From assembly GCF_014650335.1 (NCBI RefSeq), contig NZ_BMUT01000006.1, positions 255,461 through 319,460 on the forward strand: a stretch of 64,000 bases of DNA, read 5' to 3'. Shown piece after piece: positions 57,144 to 64,000 of the stretch. Within the stretch, counting starts at the first letter, position 1; every line of letters starts with the position of its first letter. The notes below the pieces were generated by a model. The model was not told the DNA's origin, ran no database searches, and saw only the letters and a list, made by a program, of their open reading frames with translations. This DNA comes from Streptomyces hiroshimensis. Its GTDB lineage: Bacteria; Actinomycetota; Actinomycetes; Streptomycetales; Streptomycetaceae. The position numbers were made by a program, and so were the translations under genes.

Positions 57144-59593
57144 CCGGCCCCGGCCCCGGCCCCTTCCTGCTGGGCATCCGCCACCACGGCCCCGGATCCG
57201 CACGGGCCGTGCGGGCGGCCCTGGAGCAGTGCCGGCCCGCGGCGGTCCTCGTCGAGGGCCCGCCCGAGGCCGACGCCGTCATCGGCCTCGCGGCCGACGA
57301 GGGCATGCGGCCGCCCGTCGCCCTGCTCGCCCACGCGGTGGACGACCCGGGCCGCGCCGCGTTCTGGCCGCTCGCCGAGTTCTCCCCGGAGTGGGTGGCG
57401 ATCCGCTGGGCCCTGGAGCAAGGGGTGCCCGTACGGTTCATCGACCTGCCGGCGGCGCACACGCTCGCGCCGGGCGGGGACGACGGGGAACGCCTCGCTC
57501 CGGATCCCGCCGGCACGGCACCGGGACCGGACGGCCCGAAGGCCGGCGCGGGCACTCCGGGCGACGCCGTCCCCCGTCTCGACCCCCTCGCCGCGCTTGC
57601 CGCGGCAGCCGGTTACGACGACCCCGAGCTGTGGTGGGAGGACGCCGTCGAGCACCGCCGCAGCGCGGACGGCGGCGACGCCCTCGTGCCCTTCGCCGCC
57701 CTCGCCGAGGCCATGACCGAGCTGCGGACCGCTTTCGGCGAGGGCGACGGGCCGGACGGCGCGCGGGACCTCGTCCGCGAAGCGCACATGCGGCTCAGGA
57801 TCCGGGACGCGCGACGGGAGTTCGGCGCCGGGATCGCCGTCGTCTGCGGCGCCTGGCACGTCCCCGCCCTGGCCGCGAAGCGGACCGTCGCCGCCGACCG
57901 GCAGGCCCTCAAGGGCCTGCCGAAGGTCAAGGCGGCGATCGGCTGGGTCCCCTGGACCCACCGGCGCCTCTCCCGTCACAGCGGCTACGGCGCCGGGATC
58001 GACTCGCCCGGCTGGTACGGCCACCTCTTCCACGCCCCCGACCGCCCCCTCGAACGCTGGATGACGAAAGCCGCCCGGCTGCTGCGGGACGAGGACTTCC
58101 CCGTCTCCTCCGCCCACGTCATCGAGGCCGTCCGCCTCGCCGGCTCCCTCGCCGCCCTGCGCGGCCGCCCGCTCGCCGGGCTCACCGAGACCACCGACGC
58201 CGTCAGGGCCGTGATGTGCGACGGCTCCGACGTGCCCCTCGCCCTCGTGCAGGACCGGCTCGTCATCGGGGACGTCCTCGGCGAGGTGCCCGAGACGGCT
58301 CCCGCCACGCCCCTGCAGCGCGACCTCTCCCGCCTCCAGCGCAGCCTGCGCCTCAAGCCCGAAGCGGCCTCTCGCGAGGCGGAGTTCGACCTGCGCAAGG
58401 ACACCGACGCCGCGCGCAGCCGGCTGCTGCACCGCCTGCGGCTCCTCGGCGTCGACTGGGGCGAGCCGGTGCGCTCCCGCGCGGGGACCGGCACCTTCCG
58501 CGAGACCTGGCGGCTGAGCTGGGAGCCCGAACTGGCCGTCAAGGTCGCCGAGGCCTCCGCCTGGGGCACCACCGTGCTCGCGGCGGCCACCGCGAAGGCC
58601 GAGGCCCGGGCCGTCGGCTCCGCCGCCCTCGCCGACGTCACGGCCCTCGCCGAGCACTGCCTGCTGGCGGAGCTCCCCGGCGCCCTCCCGGCCGTGATGC
58701 GCGTCCTGGCCGACCGCGCCGCCCTCGACGCGGACGTCGTCCACCTCGCCGAGGCCCTTCCCGCCCTCGTCCGCTCCGTGCGCTACGGCGACGTTCGCCG
58801 CAGGGACACCGCCGCCCTCGGCAAGGTCGCCGCGGGCCTTGCCGAACGCATCTTCGTCGGCTTCCCGGCGGCCTGCGCGGGCCTCGACGCCGACGCCGCG
58901 GAGGCCATGAGGGGCCATGTGGACGCGGTCCATCAAGCGGTGACCTTGCTGGCTCCGGAGACCGCTCCGGAGACCGCTCCGGAGACCGCTCCGGAGACCG
59001 CCCCGGAGACCGGCGCGCCCTCCGGCCTCCGCCACCGCTGGTCCGGCGTGCTCGGTGTGCTCGCCGGGCGGGACGGGCTGCCCGGGGGCATCCGGGGGCG
59101 GGCCGCGCGGCTGCTGCTCGACGACGGACTGCTGCCCGACGGGCGGGCCGCCCGGCTCATGGGGCTCGCTCTGTCCACCGGCACCGAGCCGGCGCAGGCC
59201 GCCGCCTGGATCGAAGGGTTCCTCGGCAGCGGCGGCTCCGGCGGCATGCTGCTCGTCCACGACGAGCGTCTGCTCTCCCTCGTGGACGACTGGCTCACCG
59301 GTGTGCCCCCGGCGGCCTTCACCGACGTCCTGCCCCTCCTCCGGCGCACCTTCTCCGCCTACGACCCCGGCGTGCGCCGCACTCTCGGTGAGCTCGTCCG
59401 CCACGGCGGACCGGCCGGCGGCAGCGTCACTCGCCCCGGAGCCCGGCCCGCGGCCGCGCCGCCCCTGGACCCGGGCCGGGCGGCCGCCGTGCTGCCCACC
59501 CTCCGGCTCCTCCTCGGCCTCCCCGATCCCTCTGCCCCCGATCCCTCTGCCCCCGGCCCTGCCACCCCCACCACCCCAGGAGCCGCACGATGA
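57140..59593 (+). CDS. DUF5682 protein
   Basis: 817 aa, cytoplasmic. Opening FLLGIRHHGPGSARAVRAAL and VLVEGPPEADAVI, then LREAHMRLRIRDARREFGA-like and VVCGAWHVPAL are typical of DUF5682, whose N-terminus resembles TraB/erythromycin-esterase-like folds. A PETAPETA run (12-base tandem repeat near 58951-59010) interrupts the C-terminal helical part. Start GTGA overlaps the MoxR stop with GGGAGG upstream, and the VWA ATG overlaps its own stop, so all three are one translational unit. Biochemical role unknown. Confidence 0.88.
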   Translation: MTGPGPGPFLLGIRHHGPGSARAVRAALEQCRPAAVLVEGPPEADAVIGLAADEGMRPPVALLAHAVDDPGRAAFWPLAEFSPEWVAIRWALEQGVPVRFIDLPAAHTLAPGGDDGERLAPDPAGTAPGPDGPKAGAGTPGDAVPRLDPLAALAAAAGYDDPELWWEDAVEHRRSADGGDALVPFAALAEAMTELRTAFGEGDGPDGARDLVREAHMRLRIRDARREFGAGIAVVCGAWHVPALAAKRTVAADRQALKGLPKVKAAIGWVPWTHRRLSRHSGYGAGIDSPGWYGHLFHAPDRPLERWMTKAARLLRDEDFPVSSAHVIEAVRLAGSLAALRGRPLAGLTETTDAVRAVMCDGSDVPLALVQDRLVIGDVLGEVPETAPATPLQRDLSRLQRSLRLKPEAASREAEFDLRKDTDAARSRLLHRLRLLGVDWGEPVRSRAGTGTFRETWRLSWEPELAVKVAEASAWGTTVLAAATAKAEARAVGSAALADVTALAEHCLLAELPGALPAVMRVLADRAALDADVVHLAEALPALVRSVRYGDVRRRDTAALGKVAAGLAERIFVGFPAACAGLDADAAEAMRGHVDAVHQAVTLLAPETAPETAPETAPETAPETGAPSGLRHRWSGVLGVLAGRDGLPGGIRGRAARLLLDDGLLPDGRAARLMGLALSTGTEPAQAAAWIEGFLGSGGSGGMLLVHDERLLSLVDDWLTGVPPAAFTDVLPLLRRTFSAYDPGVRRTLGELVRHGGPAGGSVTRPGARPAAAPPLDPGRAAAVLPTLRLLLGLPDPSAPDPSAPGPATPTTPGAAR

Positions 59594-60813
59594 CCTCACC
59601 TCGTACGGCCACGGATTCCCGTACGGCCGCAGAATCCCGTACCACCCCGGCCGACGAGCGCCTGCGCCGCTGGCGCCTCGTCCTCGGCGGCGACGGCGCC
59701 GCGGACGGCACCGGCCGGGCCCTCTCCGGCACCGACGCCGCAATGGACCGCACCCTGGAGGCGCTCTACGGCCCGTACGGCCCGGGCCCGGGTGCCGGCG
59801 GCGGGCGGCCCGGCGGCCCGCGCGAGGTCGGCCTCGGCGGCTCCGCGCCGCGCGTCGCCCGCTGGCTGGGGGACATCCGCACGTACTTCCCGGCATCCGT
59901 CGTTCAGGTGATGCAGCGCGACGCCGTCGACCGGCTCGGCCTCTCCTCGCTCCTCCTGGAGCCGGAGATGCTCGAAGCGGTCGAGGCCGACGTCCACCTC
60001 GTCGGCACGCTGCTCTCCCTCCACAAGGCGATGCCCGAGACCACGAAGGAGACCGCCCGCACCGTGGTCCGCAAGGTCGTCGAGGACCTGGAGCGGCGCC
60101 TGGCCGGCCGCACCCGCGCCACCCTCACCGGCGCCCTCGACCGCTCCGCCCGGATCAGGCGCCCCCGCCACCGCGACATCGACTGGGACCGCACCATCCG
60201 GGCGAACCTCAAGAACTACCTGCCCGAGTACCGCACGGTCGTCCCCGAGCGGCTCGTCGGCTACGGCCGGGCCGCACGGGCGGTGAAGAAGGACGTGATC
60301 CTCTGCATCGACCAGTCCGGCTCCATGGCGGCGTCCGTCGTCTACGCCTCCGTCTTCGGCGCCGTCCTCGCCTCGATGCGCGCCCTCGACACCCGCCTCG
60401 TCGTCTTCGACACCTCCGTAGTCGACCTCACCGACCAGCTGACCGACCCGGTCGACGTGCTCTTCGGCACCCAGCTCGGCGGCGGCACCGACATCAACCG
60501 CGCGCTCGCCTACTGCCAGTCACGGATCACCCGCCCGGCGGAAACCGTCGTGGTCCTCATCAGTGATCTCTACGAGGGCGGGATCCGCGAGGGCATGCTC
60601 AAACGGGTGGCGGCCATGAAGGCCTCCGGAGTGCAGTTCGTGACGCTGCTCGCACTCTCCGACGAGGGCGCTCCCGCCTACGACCGCGAGCACGCGGCGG
60701 CCCTGGCGGCCCTCGGTGCACCGGCCTTCGCCTGCACCCCGGACCTCTTCCCGGAGGTGATGGCCGCCGCCCTGGAGAAGCGCCCGCTGCCCGTGCCCGG
60801 CACCGCCGCCTGA
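59590..60813 (+). CDS. VWA (von Willebrand factor A) domain protein
   Basis: 407 aa. The MIDAS metal site is intact: CIDQSGSMAASVVYASVFGA (DxSxS), a Thr in LGGGTDINRALAYC and the Asp in VLISDLYEGG. The N-terminal half is helical (RWLGDIRTYFPASVVQVMQR, RVVRKVVEDLERRLAGR-like) and ends with HRDIDWDRTIRANLKNYLPE, usual in MoxR-partner VWA proteins. The ATGA overlap at 59590 couples it to DUF5682. It probably forms a complex with the MoxR ATPase. Confidence 0.93.
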   Translation: MTSPRTATDSRTAAESRTTPADERLRRWRLVLGGDGAADGTGRALSGTDAAMDRTLEALYGPYGPGPGAGGGRPGGPREVGLGGSAPRVARWLGDIRTYFPASVVQVMQRDAVDRLGLSSLLLEPEMLEAVEADVHLVGTLLSLHKAMPETTKETARTVVRKVVEDLERRLAGRTRATLTGALDRSARIRRPRHRDIDWDRTIRANLKNYLPEYRTVVPERLVGYGRAARAVKKDVILCIDQSGSMAASVVYASVFGAVLASMRALDTRLVVFDTSVVDLTDQLTDPVDVLFGTQLGGGTDINRALAYCQSRITRPAETVVVLISDLYEGGIREGMLKRVAAMKASGVQFVTLLALSDEGAPAYDREHAAALAALGAPAFACTPDLFPEVMAAALEKRPLPVPGTAA

Positions 60814-61097
60814 CCGGCCGCCGCGCACGCGCCGGTAGGCCGGATGCGTACGGATTCCGTCGCGATCTGTGAGCGTAATCACGGCCGGAGTGTGAGCTCT
60901 GATTTAGGGCCTCCCCGCCTGCGGGGATAACCTGCGAGACGGACATGCCGCGTCAACGGTGAACGTGTGCCGCCCTCGCCCGTGCTACCCCGGGGCGCAA
61001 CCCCCGGACCCCTGCGGAGATCGCGTCGTCACGCCGCCCAGCGGCACGCCCGCGCAGACAACGAACCGCGATATCCATGGAAAAGGGACGGACGCGC
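60814..61097. other. Promoter region of sucCD
   Basis: 284 bases without a gene. A tight CCCCGC/GCGGGG hairpin (60913-60926) and GATAACCT (60926-60933) suggest promoter elements for sucC, but no -35/-10 pair is convincing. Confidence 0.4.
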
Positions 61098-62276
61098 GTG
61101 GACCTGTTCGAGTACCAGGCGAGGGACCTCTTCGCCAAGCACGGTGTACCGGTGCTGGCCGGTGAAGTCATTGACACGCCTGAGGACGCCCGCGCGGCGA
61201 CCGAGCGGCTGGGCGGCAAGTCGGTCGTCAAGGCCCAGGTCAAGGTCGGTGGCCGTGGCAAGGCCGGTGGCGTGAAGCTGGCCGCCACCCCGGACGAGGC
61301 CGTCGCCCGCGCGACGGACATCCTCGGCATGGACATCAAGGGCCACACGGTCCACAAGGTGATGATCGCCGAGACCGCTCCCGAGATCCTCGAGGAGTAC
61401 TACGTCTCGTACCTCCTCGACCGCACCAACCGCACCTTCCTGGCCATGGCCTCGGTCGCCGGCGGCATGGACATCGAGGAGGTCGCCGCGACGACCCCCG
61501 AGAAGCTCGCCAAGGTCCCGGTCAACGCCAACGAGGGCGTCACGATCGAGAAGGCCCGCGAGATCGTCGCCCAGGCGAAGTTCCCGGCCGAGGTCGCCGA
61601 GAAGGTCGCCGAGGTCATGGTGACCCTGTGGAAGACCTTCGTCGCCGAGGACGCGCTCCTCGTCGAGGTCAACCCGCTGGCCAAGGTCGCGAGCGGCGAC
61701 GTCATCGCCCTCGACGGCAAGGTCTCGCTCGACGAGAACGCCGACTTCCGCCAGCCGGAGCATGAGGCGCTCGAGGACAAGGCCGCGGCCAACCCCCTCG
61801 AGGCGGCCGCCAAGGCCAAGGGCCTGAACTACGTCAAGCTCGAGGGCCAGGTCGGCATCATCGGCAACGGCGCGGGTCTCGTCATGAGCACCCTCGACGT
61901 CGTCGCGTACGCCGGTGAGAACCACGGCGGCGTCAAGCCCGCCAACTTCCTCGACATCGGTGGCGGCGCCTCCGCCGAGGTCATGGCCAACGGTCTCGAG
62001 ATCATCCTCGGCGACCCGGACGTCAAGTCCGTCTTCGTCAACGTCTTCGGTGGCATCACCGCGTGCGACGAGGTCGCCAAGGGCATCGTCCAGGCCCTGG
62101 AGCTCCTCAAGAGCAAGGGCGAGGACGTCTCCAAGCCGCTGGTCGTGCGCCTCGACGGCAACAACGCGGAGCTGGGTCGCAAGATCCTGTCCGACGCCAA
62201 CCACCCGCTGGTCCAGCGCGTGGACACCATGGACGGCGCGGCCGACAAGGCCGCCGAGCTGGCTGCGGCTAAGTAA
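61098..62276 (+). CDS. sucC: Succinyl-CoA synthetase beta subunit
   Basis: 392 aa, the normal size. ATP-grasp subunit of the TCA-cycle enzyme that makes ATP or GTP from succinyl-CoA. MDLFEYQARDLFAKHGVPVL opening, VVKAQVKVGGRGKAGGVKLA, GGGASAEVMANG (phosphate region) and VFVNVFGGITACDEVAKGIV. GTG 61098 gives the usual N-terminus; an upstream ATG (61077) adds seven unlikely residues. sucD follows after 20 bases. Confidence 0.97.
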   Translation: MDLFEYQARDLFAKHGVPVLAGEVIDTPEDARAATERLGGKSVVKAQVKVGGRGKAGGVKLAATPDEAVARATDILGMDIKGHTVHKVMIAETAPEILEEYYVSYLLDRTNRTFLAMASVAGGMDIEEVAATTPEKLAKVPVNANEGVTIEKAREIVAQAKFPAEVAEKVAEVMVTLWKTFVAEDALLVEVNPLAKVASGDVIALDGKVSLDENADFRQPEHEALEDKAAANPLEAAAKAKGLNYVKLEGQVGIIGNGAGLVMSTLDVVAYAGENHGGVKPANFLDIGGGASAEVMANGLEIILGDPDVKSVFVNVFGGITACDEVAKGIVQALELLKSKGEDVSKPLVVRLDGNNAELGRKILSDANHPLVQRVDTMDGAADKAAELAAAK

Positions 62277-62296
62277 GGGACGAGGACTCCACAACC

Positions 62297-63181
62297 ATGG
62301 CTATCTTCCTCACCAAGGACAGCAAGGTCATCGTCCAGGGGATGACCGGCGCCACGGGCATGAAGCACACCAAGCTCATGCTGGCCGACGGCACCAACAT
62401 CGTCGGTGGCGTGAACCCGCGCAAGGCCGGCACGAGCGTCGACTTCGACGGCACCTCCGTGCCCGTCTTCGGCTCGGTCGCCGAGGCGATGGAGAAGACC
62501 GGTGCCGATGTCACCGTCGTCTTCGTCCCGCCGGCGTTCGCGAAGGCCGCCGTCGTCGAGGCGATCGACGCCGAGATCCCGCTGGCCGTCGTGATCACCG
62601 AGGGCATCGCCGTCCACGACTCCGCCGCCTTCTGGGCGTACGCGGGCTCGAAGGGCAACAAGACCCGCATCATCGGCCCGAACTGCCCCGGTCTCATCAC
62701 CCCGGGCCAGTCCAACGCCGGCATCATCCCGGGCGACATCACCAAGCCCGGCCGCATCGGTCTCGTGTCCAAGTCCGGCACGCTGACCTACCAGATGATG
62801 TACGAGCTCCGTGACATCGGCTTCTCCTCCGCCGTCGGCATCGGTGGCGACCCGGTCATCGGTACCACGCACATCGACGCGCTCGCCGCGTTCGAGGCCG
62901 ACCCGGAGACCGAGCTGATCGTGATGATCGGCGAGATCGGCGGCGACGCCGAGGAGCGTGCCGCGGACTTCATCAAGGCCAACGTCACCAAGCCGGTCGT
63001 CGGCTACGTGGCGGGCTTCACCGCGCCCGAGGGCAAGACCATGGGCCACGCCGGCGCCATCGTCTCCGGTTCGTCCGGCACCGCCCAGGCGAAGAAGGAG
63101 GCCCTTGAGGCCGCCGGTGTGAAGGTCGGCAAGACCCCGTCCGAGACGGCCCGCCTCGCGCGCGCCGCGCTGGGCGCCTGA
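62297..63181 (+). CDS. sucD: Succinyl-CoA synthetase alpha subunit
   Basis: 294 aa. CoA-binding and active-site subunit. MAIFLTKDSKVIVQGMTGAT opening, GPNCPGLITPGQ, SKSGTLTYQMMYEL, GIGGDPVIGTTHIDALAAFE, and the phospho-histidine in GKTMGHAGAIVSGSSGTAQA. Co-transcribed with sucC and ended by a strong hairpin. Confidence 0.98.
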   Translation: MAIFLTKDSKVIVQGMTGATGMKHTKLMLADGTNIVGGVNPRKAGTSVDFDGTSVPVFGSVAEAMEKTGADVTVVFVPPAFAKAAVVEAIDAEIPLAVVITEGIAVHDSAAFWAYAGSKGNKTRIIGPNCPGLITPGQSNAGIIPGDITKPGRIGLVSKSGTLTYQMMYELRDIGFSSAVGIGGDPVIGTTHIDALAAFEADPETELIVMIGEIGGDAEERAADFIKANVTKPVVGYVAGFTAPEGKTMGHAGAIVSGSSGTAQAKKEALEAAGVKVGKTPSETARLARAALGA

Positions 63182-63198
63182 GCCTGACGGTTCCCGTG

Positions 63199-63234
63199 CA
63201 CGGGCCCGCACCCCTCGGGGGGTGCGGGCCCGTG
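63199..63234 (+). terminator. sucCD terminator
   Basis: CACGGGCCCGCACCCC pairs exactly (16 bp) with GGGGTGCGGGCCCGTG over TCGG, 18 bases after the stop. Confidence 0.85.
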
Positions 63235-63361
63235 CCCGTTCCGGGCTCGGACCCAGCAGGGGTGATTGTGTGTCAAATAGGTTTATCCGTGCATCAAAAG
63301 CGACACGACGGTCATTTACCCGCTACCCGAACGAAAGGCGTGTTCTTGGCAGCATGACCAT

Positions 63362-64000
63362 GTGACCCACGATGCCGAGCACAGCCCGTCGTTGCCCTCG
63401 CCCGGCCGGCCCGGCGCCGGTGCGCCGCCACCGGCGGGCACGGTGCTCGTCGGCGGGGCGATCGCCGCGGGCCTCGGGCTCGGGGCACTGGCCGTCGTGG
63501 TCCTGCTGCTGTGGATCACCTCGCCCTACCCGGACGGCGGCGCGGGCGAGGCCCTGCGCTCCGCCGCCGGCCTGTGGCTGCTCGCCCACGGCGCGGACCT
63601 CGTCCGCACCGACACGCTCACCGGGGCGCCCGCCCCCCTCGGCCTGACCCCGATGCTGCTGACCGTCCTGCCCTGCTGGCTGCTCTACCGCGCCGCGCGG
63701 CACGCCCTGGAACCGGCGGAGGAGCCGGAGGACGACCACGACGACCTCCTCCTGTACCCCGAAGCGGTGCCCTTCGAGGAGCTCACGCCCGAGGAAGTCC
63801 TCGCCATGAGCCCGCCCCTCGCGCCCGTTCCGACGGAACCGCCGGTCCCGGCGGAGCCCGGGCCCTGCCCCGCCCCGCGCAAGGCCGCCCCGGCCCTTCT
63901 CGGCGGCTATCTGCTCGTCGCGGTGGGAGCCGTCCTCTACGCCTCCTCGGGCCCGGTACGGGTCGAGCCGCTGAGCGCCCTGCTCCACGTGCCGGTCGTC
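63362..64000 (+). CDS. DUF6350 multi-TM membrane protein (truncated by the window end)
   Basis: 213 codons present; the gene runs off the right edge. After a Pro-rich cytoplasmic N-terminus come TM segments (GTVLVGGAIAAGLGLGALAV, LTPMLLTVLPCWLLYRAARH) and a charged loop (EPEEDDHDD type), then another TM (LLGGYLLVAVGAVLYASSG). DUF6350 genes follow sucD in Streptomyces and precede purN/purH. GTG 63362 overlaps the stop of a tiny ATGACCATGTGA (63354). Function unknown. Confidence 0.8.
   Translation, partial: MTHDAEHSPSLPSPGRPGAGAPPPAGTVLVGGAIAAGLGLGALAVVVLLLWITSPYPDGGAGEALRSAAGLWLLAHGADLVRTDTLTGAPAPLGLTPMLLTVLPCWLLYRAARHALEPAEEPEDDHDDLLLYPEAVPFEELTPEEVLAMSPPLAPVPTEPPVPAEPGPCPAPRKAAPALLGGYLLVAVGAVLYASSGPVRVEPLSALLHVPVV

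Overview
The window is very GC-rich, with strong GC bias at third codon positions, Shine-Dalgarno (SD) sites of GGAGG type, many GTG starts and many 4-base start/stop overlaps. With the gene families present (PASTA-less Ser/Thr kinases with secreted C-termini, XRE/DUF397 pairs, PLL and ALF repeat proteins, DUF5682/DUF5691) this points to a Streptomyces or close relative. The core genes (guaA, pcrA, sucCD, DUF6350) suggest a conserved central chromosomal arm rather than a plasmid or terminal region. No phage, transposase, integrase, rRNA or CRISPR was seen. One tRNA-Arg(ACG) lies at 12576-12648.

Layout. 1-9 kb: XRE/TPR regulator, proline-iminopeptidase-like hydrolase, secreted M64 peptidase, a TetR/MFS efflux pair with a perfect 13-bp operator palindrome, a VOC protein, a rhomboid protease, and a toxin-antitoxin-like pair whose second gene is frameshifted. 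9-13 kb: ALF-repeat secreted protein, winged-helix protein, secreted serine hydrolase, tRNA-Arg. 13.3-19.2 kb: an XRE/DUF397 pair and two small genes leading into a class III lanthipeptide locus: a 70-aa precursor with two abutting SxxSxxC motifs, a lyase-kinase, and a separate zinc-less cyclase that starts in the same frame directly after the kinase TGA. A MerR gene and a small membrane protein follow on the other strand. 19.4-28.8 kb: PLL-type propeller protein, two tandem Ser/Thr kinases, succinate-semialdehyde-type dehydrogenase, GMC oxidoreductase, sortase-anchored surface protein. 29-32 kb: chorismate mutase behind what looks like a transcription attenuator with a Phe/Tyr-containing leader peptide, divergent from guaA. 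32-46 kb: Uma2-family protein, hydrolases, aldolase, L,D-transpeptidase lipoprotein, DoxX protein, and an envelope-stress-like block (PspC protein, Ser/Thr kinase, PspC-histidine kinase, LuxR response regulator), then an esterase and an NlpC/P60 hydrolase. 46-51.4 kb: pcrA, an M23 peptidase with a Trp-rich repeat region, a lipase.

51.7-60.8 kb holds a B12-binding protein and the most unusual multi-gene unit: SWIM zinc-finger protein and DUF5691 protein on one strand, MoxR-type AAA ATPase, DUF5682 protein and VWA protein overlapping on the other. The divergent promoter region carries two back-to-back TTGTCAGTG-N8 elements of the LexA-independent (RecA-NDp/PafBC) DNA-damage type; the same element precedes pcrA. 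This suggests a damage-inducible MoxR/VWA system. A block of three diverged direct repeats separates the SWIM and DUF5691 genes. The window ends with sucCD and a truncated DUF6350 membrane protein.

Regulation can be read at several points: many genes have a -10-like hexamer 5-8 bases before the start codon (leaderless mRNAs), several regulators have clear palindromes, and a GC-rich palindromic element occurs twice, in frame, inside pcrA and the M23 gene.
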